From: Clostridia bacterium
Lineage (GTDB): Bacteria > Bacillota > Clostridia > Oscillospirales > CAG-272
Assembly: GCA_900768535.1 (NCBI GenBank)
Contig: CAAGDE010000008.1
Location: 1-15,448 of the forward strand
Direction of reading: 5' to 3'
Length of the DNA stretch: 15,448 nt
Part shown: positions 5,697 to 13,700 of the stretch, one piece after another
Layout: each line of letters opens with the position of its first letter
How positions within the stretch are numbered: position 1 is the first letter of the stretch
Notes under the pieces: model-generated
What the model was told of the DNA's origin: nothing
Databases searched by the model: none
The model's input: the letters and a program-made list of their open reading frames with translations, nothing else
Made by a program: the position numbers and the translations under genes

Positions 5697-8456
5697 TCAG
5701 TTGGCAGGCGCGGTGATCTTGATGGTGTTCGGCGTGTCCGACTCGAAGGTCCGCACACCGTCCTTGTCCAGAACATAGGCACGAACCGTGAACGTAATTT
5801 CCGCAATGGAGGTCGGAATGTCCTCAACCGACATGGCAATCATGTACTGACCGCCCATTCCCTGCGCCCGGAGCGTGGAACCGATGCCGGAAATGCCGGT
5901 ATATGCATTATTGCAAACGGTGTCCTCCAGCGCATAGCTGTGTCTGACAGCCTCGCCGGCAGCATTCGTGTACTCATAGGAGATTTCAAATCCGGCGCCG
6001 TAGTATTCGCTCGAATCCAGTGTGGCAAGGAAGCGGGCGCGGTAGGTGTTCTTTTCGGTGTTCACCTCGGAGGTCTGGAAGCCGACCGTCTTGACGGTCT
6101 TGTTGTACGCGGCATTGTCGTATTTCACCATCAGGATCTTATCCGCGTTTTCGTCAACCGTCTCGGTCGCCTTTCCGACTCCGCGATCGGCAATGTACAG
6201 CGTCCCGTTCACATAGCGCATATGCGTGTAGCAGTTCATGGTCTTGCCGTAAGCGAAGCGTCCGGAGTTTCTCGTAAACGCCCAGTTTCCGGTGAGCCGG
6301 CTCCATGCCATGCCTTCCTTGGACCACTGCCCGGCGTTGACGGGAGAGATGACATACCGGTCAACCACGGCTATGGCGCCCTGCGACTTGCTGTCATCCG
6401 CATTGCTTGCCCAAAGAGCCTGATATACGGTTCCGTTCTTGGTCAGCTTGACAGCCATCGGTCCGTCATTGGTGGTGACATAAACCGTGCCGTCCGTATC
6501 CACGTCAATCGCGTACAGCTCGGTCATATAGGCATCCTTGGTATCGTCTCTGCCGCTGAGGAGACGGGTGTTCACCCAGCCCTGGACACCGAAGTTCTTG
6601 TCAAGCGTCAGCGTGCTCTCTCCCACGGTGTAGCGGTAGATCATATCCTGCGTGTAGTTGTCCACGCCCTCTTTGCCGTCCGTAATCAGAAGGTAGAGAT
6701 ACTCGGTTCCGTTCAGGACACGGTAGCGGATATCCCGGATGATCAGATCCTTGCTCTTGGTAGGAACGTCGAAGATCATGCTCTGCGTCAGCGTGCCGTC
6801 CGCGGTGTAATCCAGTCTTGTGATCTGTATGCCGGCAGTGGTGCCGTCCCATCCCACAAACACATGGTTCTTCGCGTCCGTATCCGCCGCACGCGGCACT
6901 GCATAGGCTCCGGCTGCATTCTTGAGGCTGAAGGAGCCAAGGGAGGCGCCGGTTCCGAGAGAGATCATCTCCAGCGCGCGGTTTGCGTCCTCTCCGCCGG
7001 AGAAGCCAAGGAATGCGAACCGCTCATCGGAGCTGATTGCAAAGCCCTCCAGCGTACCGCTTGCCGCCTTCAGCTTCTGTCTGGGATTGGTGAGAATATT
7101 GGATTTGCTCTGTGCCCAGATCGTCTCCATATCGGCGGTGCGTCCTGCCTGCGCGGCAACGGCTCTGGTAACGGCTTTCGCACCTCCTTCGGTCATGCTC
7201 ATGACAACGATCTGATCCGCCGCGGCGCTGTAGTAATCCCCGGTTTCACCGCCGTTTCCGTTGTTCACGTAGTAAAGATTTCCCTTCACATAGGACATGG
7301 CATAGCAGGTGTTGCGGTCATACGGCTCCATCCAGCAGATCTGCTCCCAGTTGGTCGTCTTGGGGTACTGGGTCAGATCCTTGGCGTTGAATACATTGAT
7401 GATTCCCTTTGCCCACTGGCTTCCGCCGTACTTGTTGTTGATGACGCCGAGATAGGCATCCTCCACCAGGGCAATCGGTCCGTTCGGCGTCCAGGTGTTG
7501 TTGTTGTCATACAGAACGCCCAGCTTGGAGGCACCGTCCGCCGACAGCACCACGGCATTTGTCCGGTTGTTTCCGCAGCCGATGAAGACCGCGCCGTCAC
7601 TGCGGACGTCCACGCCGTAAAGCTCGGCAACGGAGCCGTCCCCTTCCGTGTTCAGACCGGATGCAACCTTCACCACGGCGTATCCGCCGCCGGCAACACC
7701 GGCTTCGTTGATGCCGAACGCGGTATCCAGCGCAACCGAACGCTCGTCTTTCTTCACCGTCACGATGAAGCGGTAGACGCGGTCATAGTTGGCTTTGCTC
7801 TCCGAGGCGGCTTCCGTGGTATCCTTGCCGTCCGTGGTCAGCACGTAGAGATATCTGACCTTGTTTACCTCAATGCACTTCAGACCGCGGCAGAGAAGCT
7901 GCGTTCCGTCCTCCGGCTGTGCCAGCACCTGGGTCAGATTGGTCACGGTCATCTTCCCGGTGGCGGTATCCGGCTTGAGGAACGCGATCTGCACGCCCTC
8001 CGAGGTGCCGTCCAAGCCGACGATGACCTGCTTTTTGCCGTCCATGGTCAGGGCACGCGGGTTTGCGTACTCACCCTTGGTGTTCCGGTACTGCCAGTAG
8101 CCGAGCGAGCTGCTGGAATGCAGATCAATCATTTCCACAGCGCGCTGATTTTCCTCGCCGCCGATGAAGCCGGCGTAGGCATAGCGCTGGGAGCTTCCCT
8201 CTACAGTCAGCCCCACCAGCTGCCCCTGGGCAACCCGCAGGGAACCCTTGCGCCCGGTCAGAATCTTGCCGTTGTTCTGCGCAAACACCAGCCGGTTGGC
8301 GGTTCTTTTGATGGCGCCGGCAGGATTGACCGCCTGTCCTGCGGTGTCCCCGACAACGTAGCCGGGCTCCGCAGCCAGGACGGATACGGCAGCCATAGCC
8401 GAAAGAAGAATGACAGCTACCAGGAAGACGGAAAGGACACGTTTGAGTTTTTTCAT
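5697..8456 (-). CDS. Secreted protein with two tandem propeller-like domains and C-terminal beta domain
   Basis: A 919-residue exported protein. The signal peptide (KKLKR, hydrophobic core 8-28) has probable cleavage near A28/A29 and no lipobox. Two homologous halves follow: about 72-421 and 461-779. Matching segments include FIGGEENQRAVEMIDL (97-112) with FSGGEDANRALEMISL (485-500), VIVGLDGTSEGVQI (144-157) with VFVGWDGTTAGIQI (532-545), YLYVLTTDGKD (202-212) with YLYLLITDGKE (586-596), and AELYGVDVRSDGAVFI (277-292) with TELYAIDVDTDGTVYV (645-660). The short beta-strand/turn pattern suggests beta-propeller-like folds, an inference. The C-terminus (about 787-915) is a separate beta-rich module beginning VGFQTS and containing YRARFLATLDSSEYYGAGFEI, a type I associate with secreted Clostridia proteins. 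No catalytic motif or cell-wall anchor is visible. AAAGGAGA precedes the ATG by about 7 nt. Binding or adhesion is plausible but unproven. Confidence 0.82.
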   Translation of the reverse strand: MKKLKRVLSVFLVAVILLSAMAAVSVLAAEPGYVVGDTAGQAVNPAGAIKRTANRLVFAQNNGKILTGRKGSLRVAQGQLVGLTVEGSSQRYAYAGFIGGEENQRAVEMIDLHSSSSLGYWQYRNTKGEYANPRALTMDGKKQVIVGLDGTSEGVQIAFLKPDTATGKMTVTNLTQVLAQPEDGTQLLCRGLKCIEVNKVRYLYVLTTDGKDTTEAASESKANYDRVYRFIVTVKKDERSVALDTAFGINEAGVAGGGYAVVKVASGLNTEGDGSVAELYGVDVRSDGAVFIGCGNNRTNAVVLSADGASKLGVLYDNNNTWTPNGPIALVEDAYLGVINNKYGGSQWAKGIINVFNAKDLTQYPKTTNWEQICWMEPYDRNTCYAMSYVKGNLYYVNNGNGGETGDYYSAAADQIVVMSMTEGGAKAVTRAVAAQAGRTADMETIWAQSKSNILTNPRQKLKAASGTLEGFAISSDERFAFLGFSGGEDANRALEMISLGTGASLGSFSLKNAAGAYAVPRAADTDAKNHVFVGWDGTTAGIQITRLDYTADGTLTQSMIFDVPTKSKDLIIRDIRYRVLNGTEYLYLLITDGKEGVDNYTQDMIYRYTVGESTLTLDKNFGVQGWVNTRLLSGRDDTKDAYMTELYAIDVDTDGTVYVTTNDGPMAVKLTKNGTVYQALWASNADDSKSQGAIAVVDRYVISPVNAGQWSKEGMAWSRLTGNWAFTRNSGRFAYGKTMNCYTHMRYVNGTLYIADRGVGKATETVDENADKILMVKYDNAAYNKTVKTVGFQTSEVNTEKNTYRARFLATLDSSEYYGAGFEISYEYTNAAGEAVRHSYALEDTVCNNAYTGISGIGSTLRAQGMGGQYMIAMSVEDIPTSIAEITFTVRAYVLDKDGVRTFESDTPNTIKITAPAN

Positions 8457-8537
8457 CGTGGGATCTCCTTTTTCTCTGAATTTTTATATCGAATGCCGAA
8501 GCATCGGATACCATACCGAACGAAAGCCGCACAGGCG

Positions 8538-10481
8538 TTACGGTTTCTTCTTGTCTTCATACCGGAAGGACCAGTCCTTCACCTTGCTGATGTCCATCCC
8601 TTCATAAACATTTCCCCAGTCGTAATCCGGACTGTCGTAATAAAGCGGGTAGGACTGTCCGAGGGTGATTTTCCCGTCCTTCACAATCAGACTGCTTGTT
8701 TTGTCGGAATAGAAGCAGTTTTCGGGCGCCGCGTACTCCTGCACCTTGAGGAGCGTATGCTTTGCATCCACGCCGAGCGTCCGGTTTGCGCCGCCCTCGC
8801 TCTGCGGAAAGATGGCATACGGCGCTCTGGCAAGGTCGTAGATGGCATCCACCCAGTTCCAGCCGTGGTGGGATACCTGAACGATGTCCACCTTGAGGTA
8901 CTCCGCCGGCGTCTGACCGATCAGGATATTCATGCCCACCTCGTTCAGGTCGCCCAGAATCAGCTGGGTCACGCCGCCCATGGTCAGCTTCAGCACGGTG
9001 CTGGCATCGTTCGGGTCGGTGATGCGGGTGACCCCGTTGCTCCGGACCGCATCCTCATGCGTGTAAAGGACTTCTATGCCGAGGTCTGCCAGCTGCAGCT
9101 TCATGCCGGTGTGCAATTTGAGCATCCGACACTCCGGATAGGCTGAAACAAGCGAGAGATAAAGCGACTGAATGCCCCGGTTGAGGTCGATCTGCGCATT
9201 GACATAGTTCACTGCCACGCGCTCCAGGGAGAACGCCTGCTGATAGACGGAGGAGGTCATCACCTTGGCAAGTCCCGCCCAGTGGTCACCGTGCGTGTGG
9301 GTGAAGAACCAGCAGGCAATGCGGACCTTCTCCCCCTCCGGCGTTCCGGTCACTTCCCTTGCAAATCTGACAAAGCCCTCCTGTGCGGCGGTGTCAAACT
9401 GCGGATCCATGCCGCCGTCAATGATGAACAGGCTGTTGTCCGCCATTTTGATGACGCCCATCTGCCCGCAGTTGCTGTAGTCCAGACCGGTCGGTCCGTG
9501 ATAGATCGCGTAGGCATAGTAAACCGAGGTGTCGTCCGCCCCCGGGGTGTAGCTGTAGGAGAACTGATCCGGATCGACCGTGCTGTTCCGGTCCCAGATC
9601 ACGCGGGCTTCGTTTACTCCTCCGGTGTAGTAGACGTACAGCCGGGTGGTCGCCTTCCGCCACGCGGTGTAGCGATTGCTGCCGAGCGTGTTCTCAAAGG
9701 TCTTGCGGTAGCCTGCATCCGTCAGCTTTTCCAGATAGGCTTCCCATTCGGAAGCGGAGGTGTTGCCGATGATCTGCATCTTCGAGTTCTGCTCCGGCTT
9801 CTCGGAGTAATCGGTCAGCCCGTAGCCGCTGTCATACAGATTGGCGGAAAGCTCGCCGCCGATATAATCCGGAATGCCGGTCAGCTGCCAGCCTCTTCTG
9901 GCTTCCGGCGTCGCCGTTTGCGAAAGATCGCCGTCCAGGATGAGACTGCCGCCTGCCAGCTCGGACTGATAGGAGCCGAACACTTCACCGACCGCGATTT
10001 CCAAAAGGGAGTCGCTCCCGGCCTGAATCACCAGCCGCCGCCCGGATGCCCGCCAGAGATAGCCGTTCTCCGGGATGTCCTCCGACTTCACGGCGCGGGA
10101 CTCGGCACGGTTGGTCGCGCCGAGCAGGATTTCATACGTATCGGTGGGAACATTCTTGTTGAAGTTTCCGCCGTCCTTCATGACCGGCATCGTCACTCCT
10201 GCTTCGGCAAACCACGCCGCAAGCCGGTTTGCGGCTCGCTCAACCGACACCTCGGCGCTCCGCGGAATGACAATGCTGAATGCGGTCTTTCCGTTCTCTG
10301 CGAGGTGCAGCTTTCCGTCACCGGGATCCGGTGCATCGGTGCCCGGTTCGGTATCCGACCCCGGCTCGGAGGCGGACGGTGTGCCCTCCGGCGTACCGTC
10401 CCCCCCGTTTCCGCCCCCGCAGGCGGCAAGCATCAGCGCCGCCAGCAGGAGCAACATGATCCATAATTGATTCCTGCGCAT
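8538..10481 (-). CDS. Surface lipoprotein with C-terminal metallo-beta-lactamase fold domain
   Basis: A 647-residue lipoprotein with lipobox LAAC (Cys21), then a Gly/Pro/Thr/Asp-rich tether to about 55. Residues about 58-190 look like the N-terminal beta/alpha domain seen in alpha-glucuronidase-like and DUF4838-type secreted proteins (AFSIVIPRSAE, then EILLGATNRAESRAV at 117-131). A middle region of unknown type follows (about 195-330). The C-terminal part (about 335-610) carries the metallo-beta-lactamase ligands: D355 in IIDGG, HTHGDH at 395-400, D511 in ILGDLNE and SHHG at 537-540. The arrangement resembles the ComEC-type hydrolase branch, but there is no channel domain. The metal set looks complete, so it may be an active extracytoplasmic hydrolase with unknown substrate. 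The gap to the upstream binding-protein gene is 35 bp, the ribosome binding site (AAGGG) is modest, and 81 bp separate it from the 919-residue gene. Confidence 0.85.
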   Translation of the reverse strand: MRRNQLWIMLLLLAALMLAACGGGNGGDGTPEGTPSASEPGSDTEPGTDAPDPGDGKLHLAENGKTAFSIVIPRSAEVSVERAANRLAAWFAEAGVTMPVMKDGGNFNKNVPTDTYEILLGATNRAESRAVKSEDIPENGYLWRASGRRLVIQAGSDSLLEIAVGEVFGSYQSELAGGSLILDGDLSQTATPEARRGWQLTGIPDYIGGELSANLYDSGYGLTDYSEKPEQNSKMQIIGNTSASEWEAYLEKLTDAGYRKTFENTLGSNRYTAWRKATTRLYVYYTGGVNEARVIWDRNSTVDPDQFSYSYTPGADDTSVYYAYAIYHGPTGLDYSNCGQMGVIKMADNSLFIIDGGMDPQFDTAAQEGFVRFAREVTGTPEGEKVRIACWFFTHTHGDHWAGLAKVMTSSVYQQAFSLERVAVNYVNAQIDLNRGIQSLYLSLVSAYPECRMLKLHTGMKLQLADLGIEVLYTHEDAVRSNGVTRITDPNDASTVLKLTMGGVTQLILGDLNEVGMNILIGQTPAEYLKVDIVQVSHHGWNWVDAIYDLARAPYAIFPQSEGGANRTLGVDAKHTLLKVQEYAAPENCFYSDKTSSLIVKDGKITLGQSYPLYYDSPDYDWGNVYEGMDISKVKDWSFRYEDKKKP

Positions 10482-10516
10482 TGTTTTTACCCTTGAATTC
10501 CGTGCGTTTCCGTTTC

Positions 10517-12031
10517 TTACTGCGGCTGATAATTCTTGTCGTAGAACTTCAGCAGTGTTTCAATCGCATCCTTTGCCACATTCTCGTTGGATTTCACCGT
10601 GGATGCGAAATCGTTGCGGTTTCCGTTTTTCACAAGCTGCGCAATCAGGGACTCGACGTTTCCTGCCAGGTTGCCGAAATTGTGGATGGTGGCAAGGTCA
10701 AAGATCCGGTCATTGAAGATCATATCCAGCATCTTCCAGGTCTGCGGGTCGCGCGACGCCTGCTTCTTCAGGATGGTGTCATAGAACACCGGAACCATGG
10801 TCTCCTCTCCGCGGCAGGCAAGCGCCTGCATGATGATCATCGACATTTCGGTGTTCTTGGCGTTTCTCGGAACACAGAGGATCGGGCAGTTATAGGTGGT
10901 AACGGGGTTGTAGTATCTCTCCTGCTCCTCGGTGTACTTCGGCATCGGAATCACACCGTAATCGTGCTCATAGCTGCGGAAGTACTGCGGCAGGTTCAGA
11001 ATTCCCGAGACATAGAACAGCATCTGCTGCTGCTCGAAGAACTTCCGTCCAAGCCCCCATGCGCCCTCCGGTGCATTCGGATGTGCATCCGCCATGTAGG
11101 TCAGGGTGGAATCCGCTACCAGATCAAAGACCTGCTGGAACACGCCCTCATAGACGGAGGTCCGGTCTACCAGGCTGTAAACGATATTGCCCTCGCTGTA
11201 GTACGCGTACGGCATTCCGCTCGCCTGCATCAGGAAGTCCAGGTTTGCCAGCTCGCCGCCGACACCGTAGATATCCCTTCCGCCAAGCACCATCTGACCG
11301 TCCTCATCGGCGTCCAGATTGACCTCCTTTGCAAGCTCCGTCAGCTTTGCAAACGTCCACTTGCCCTCTTCAACCAGCTTGTACATATCCACGTCCAGAT
11401 CGTGTACCGCAAACATATCCTTGTTGAAGATCGTTGCCCAGGTTGCCATTTTATCGACATAGGTCGCATCCGACAGAACGCCGTACAGCTGATCGTAAAT
11501 GGTCAGGTATTCAATGAAGCGCTGATCCCACCAGCTGTCGGAAAGGTCCAGCTGCTGTGCGCGCGTCAGATCCTGGAAACAACCGGTTCCCAGATCGCGT
11601 CCCCATTCACCCAGCGTGATATCATAGAGCGCGTAGTCGCTGGTGTCCGCCAGATCCATCATTCGCATGATGTTGACGCTTCCGTTGTACATATTGACGT
11701 TGATGGTAATTCCGTGTCTGGCTTCCACCATGCTGTTGCGGGCAAAGACCGCCGCGGACAGCTCGGTAGAGGTATCCGCCGCGTGCAGGTCGAAGCTTCC
11801 CCAGGGCGTATGCTGTCTGCCGAGAATGTAGTACTCCTCGCCGTCAAATTTGGTCTTCGGCAGGTCGTTCCAGGTCTTCTTTGGCACTTCGGGCTCGTTG
11901 GTGACGGGCTCCGTGGTGTTCTCACTCTCCCCGGAGGTTCCCGGCGTTTCGGGACCGTCCTTTTTGCATCCGGCAAAAACAGACAGCACCATGACGGCAA
12001 TCACAAGAAGGCAAAGCAAACGTTTCATCAT
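10517..12031 (-). CDS. Extracellular solute-binding lipoprotein (family 1), orphan
   Basis: A 504-residue lipoprotein with signal peptide and lipobox ending FAGC (Cys22), then a Thr/Glu/Pro-rich tether (about 23-50). The mature part begins LPKTKFDGEEYYILGR (about 57-72), a pattern I associate with carbohydrate-type family 1 binding proteins of Clostridia, and has the usual size for them. Normally such a protein feeds two permeases and an ATPase, but none is encoded nearby, so it either uses a transporter elsewhere or acts as a surface binder or sensor. Two adjacent ATGs (12031, 12028) follow AAAGGAGAT; the core motif is 5 nt from the first and 8 nt from the second, so either may be used. It is the second gene of the operon, 66 bp after the phosphoesterase with no terminator between. 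The ligand is unknown. Confidence 0.85.
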   Translation of the reverse strand: MMKRLLCLLVIAVMVLSVFAGCKKDGPETPGTSGESENTTEPVTNEPEVPKKTWNDLPKTKFDGEEYYILGRQHTPWGSFDLHAADTSTELSAAVFARNSMVEARHGITINVNMYNGSVNIMRMMDLADTSDYALYDITLGEWGRDLGTGCFQDLTRAQQLDLSDSWWDQRFIEYLTIYDQLYGVLSDATYVDKMATWATIFNKDMFAVHDLDVDMYKLVEEGKWTFAKLTELAKEVNLDADEDGQMVLGGRDIYGVGGELANLDFLMQASGMPYAYYSEGNIVYSLVDRTSVYEGVFQQVFDLVADSTLTYMADAHPNAPEGAWGLGRKFFEQQQMLFYVSGILNLPQYFRSYEHDYGVIPMPKYTEEQERYYNPVTTYNCPILCVPRNAKNTEMSMIIMQALACRGEETMVPVFYDTILKKQASRDPQTWKMLDMIFNDRIFDLATIHNFGNLAGNVESLIAQLVKNGNRNDFASTVKSNENVAKDAIETLLKFYDKNYQPQ

Positions 12032-12097
12032 CAGATCTCCTTTATCTTTTTATTTTTTTTGCTTTCGGTTTGTTTTTTGGGGCTACACGTGTTCCGG

Positions 12098-13216
12098 TCA
12101 GCGGAAATACGCGATGTACGGCTCGATGAGATCCTGTGCGGAGTAGCTCCCGTCCTCCAGTCCCACGCTGTGGTTGCACATCCGGAATTCAAAGCGGTCC
12201 GGAAAGGTCTCAATCGCCAAGCCCTGGGAAATCCGCGGGGTTGCCGTGCGCGGGTGGGACTGATACGCCGGCTCATCGGTTCCGGGATCGCCCGGTACCG
12301 TATCGTGCAGATATGCGAGATCACAGCGCTGGGTCCCCATGAGGTGCGCGGTGAACAGATGCGTCTGATCGTGCCAGTCCCGGCTGGTCCGCTGGGTGCT
12401 CCCGAAATCCGGCAGAACATCGGGAGAATCGAATACCCGGAAAACCTGCTGTGCGGTAAACCGGTTTCTGACAATCCCGTGCGTGTCCCCGAACAGATGG
12501 AAGATGTTGCGGTGTCCCCGGTAGGCGTCCAGCAGGAGCGTGCGGTTTTCCCGGTCCACGCTGTCCGGCGGCATATGCGTCAGGACAACGGTCGGCTGAT
12601 CCCCGTCCGGGTCCGTCTCCCGCAAACGCTTCTTCAGCCAGCGCAGTGCGTCCGGCGAATACCGGCGGATGCTGTCCTGCAGCATTGCCTGATGGGAATA
12701 GATATCGTCCGGGTGGAAATTGATGCAGTAAAAGTCGATTCCCCCGACCGCATACCGGAAGCCGAGCAGATACGCGCCCGCCTGTGCGCCCACCTTTTCG
12801 GAATATCCGAGGCAGACATCCTCGTCCGGCAATTCTCCCATATCCGCCCGCATCGGTCCTGAAAAGTAGTAATCGGCGGAGTTATACGGAACATTGTTAT
12901 ATCCTTCCTTCACCCCCTCGCCGCAGGCATAGTCGTGGTTTCCGGCGATGTAGATGACCTTTCCGTCCTTCGTTCCCCGCTTCAGCTCGCGCGAGAGCTT
13001 TTCCTTGATGTCCAGAAAATTGCGCCGCGGCAGCCAGCCGGATTCCCGATAGGAAACATAATCGCTGACAGTGTCCCCGCCGACCAGCGTCACATCCGCC
13101 GCTCCGAACCGCCGCAGATTCAGATCCACGCCCATTGCAACCGTTTTGCGCAGGGTGGTCGGATAGGCTAACATGGATAACATATTGTGAATGTCCGAAT
13201 AGCAGGTGATCAGCAT
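12098..13216 (-). CDS. Calcineurin-like metallophosphoesterase
   Basis: A 372-residue predicted cytosolic phosphoesterase. The metal-ligand blocks occur in order: D-x-H as SDIH (D8, H10), GGD (D48), GNHD (92-95), THMPPD (H214) and H-x(3)-DTHG (H240, H246). This is the dinuclear-metal site of the calcineurin-like superfamily, which splits phosphomono- or diesters. The region after about 250 matches nothing I recognise and may set specificity. I choose ATG 13216, preceded by AAAGGGA, over an in-frame TTG at 13237 that would add seven residues. The conserved SDIH then sits at residues 7-10, the usual place at the end of the first beta-strand. No signal peptide is present, although every larger gene downstream in the operon encodes an exported protein. 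The substrate could be a nucleotide, phospholipid or sugar phosphate; I cannot tell. Confidence 0.87.
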   Translation of the reverse strand: MLITCYSDIHNMLSMLAYPTTLRKTVAMGVDLNLRRFGAADVTLVGGDTVSDYVSYRESGWLPRRNFLDIKEKLSRELKRGTKDGKVIYIAGNHDYACGEGVKEGYNNVPYNSADYYFSGPMRADMGELPDEDVCLGYSEKVGAQAGAYLLGFRYAVGGIDFYCINFHPDDIYSHQAMLQDSIRRYSPDALRWLKKRLRETDPDGDQPTVVLTHMPPDSVDRENRTLLLDAYRGHRNIFHLFGDTHGIVRNRFTAQQVFRVFDSPDVLPDFGSTQRTSRDWHDQTHLFTAHLMGTQRCDLAYLHDTVPGDPGTDEPAYQSHPRTATPRISQGLAIETFPDRFEFRMCNHSVGLEDGSYSAQDLIEPYIAYFR

Positions 13217-13279
13217 ACTGTCCCTTTCGTTGAGCAATCCGTATCCGGATATCCTGGAATCGGTTCCGGCTTTTGTTCA

Positions 13280-13308
13280 ATTCTAACACTTTTCCCCGAA
13301 AATAACCA
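13280..13308 (-). promoter_or_regulatory. Candidate promoter of the phosphoesterase-led operon
   Basis: On the minus strand, TGTTAGAAT (13280-13288) is a -10 with 5 of 6 matches and a TGn extension; TGGTTA (13303-13308) is a poor -35 at 17 bp. This would give a leader of about 60 nt containing a 10-bp palindrome, TATCCGGATA (13242-13251). The 13217-13700 gap otherwise holds only the pfk terminators; I see no gene in it. Confidence 0.45.
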
Positions 13309-13514
13309 TATAAAATCCGAAAGAAAATTCGCACAAATCGTAAGGGGTCCGGGAATCCGCGCAGAGGGCTTTTCATGTTCCCCAAAATTGCCGCCGTACC
13401 TTTGTATATTTTGACGGAGAGCAGCCAAACCGGCGTACCGGATCACCGGAACCCGGCTTTCTTCCCCCATATTCCGGTCATTCCGAACGCCGGAAAAGAT
13501 CCCCTCCCGCGCAG

Positions 13515-13549
13515 AAAAAGCCCTGCGAAGACACGGCTTCACAGGGCTT
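13515..13549 (-). terminator. Second tandem terminator downstream of pfk
   Basis: On the minus strand AAGCCCTG pairs with CAGGGCTT (13542-13549 with 13518-13525). The stem continues past one mismatch with GAAG/CTTC, a 12-pair hairpin with a 6-nt loop. Five Ts follow (13515-13519, the last two inside the stem). It is a backup to the hairpin at 13558-13590. Confidence 0.82.
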
Positions 13550-13557
13550 GGGGACAG

Positions 13558-13590
13558 AAAAAAACGCCGTCTCCGGGAACGGAAACGGCG
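13558..13590 (-). terminator. First tandem terminator downstream of pfk
   Basis: On the minus strand CGCCGT pairs with ACGGCG (13585-13590 with 13565-13570). The stem extends by four more pairs past one mismatch to a 4-nt loop, and seven Ts follow (13558-13564). It lies about 110 bp past the phosphofructokinase stop. With the next hairpin it insulates the downstream operon from pfk transcription. Confidence 0.88.
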
Positions 13591-13700
13591 CTTCTCAGGG
13601 CAACACCGCGCAATCCGCGACTGCTGCGCATTTGCCCGCGCTTTTTGTATCGCCTGACAGATAATCCGACTTTGGAACGGCGCGGTACGGTCCGAAAGTT

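Noticed and set aside
8457..8537. Internal promoter before the 919-residue gene (TATAAA on the minus strand)
   Set aside because: No -35-like sequence stands at 16-18 bp, so I do not claim a separate start, though weak internal initiation is possible.
4512..9146. A 1544-codon open frame on the plus strand
   Set aside because: It runs antisense through the AraC-type gene, the 919-residue gene and part of the 647-residue lipoprotein gene, all with clear domains, signal sequences and ribosome binding sites, and through two minus-strand regulatory sites. Its product is low-complexity in character and matches no family; it is a by-product of high-GC third positions.
10481..12862. A 793-codon open frame on the plus strand
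   Set aside because: Antisense to the binding lipoprotein and phosphoesterase genes, whose motifs and signals are unambiguous on the other strand.
12897..13385. Minus-strand open frame upstream of and overlapping the phosphoesterase start
   Set aside because: It covers the promoter region and the 5' part of the phosphoesterase in another frame. It has no family resemblance and no clear ribosome binding site.
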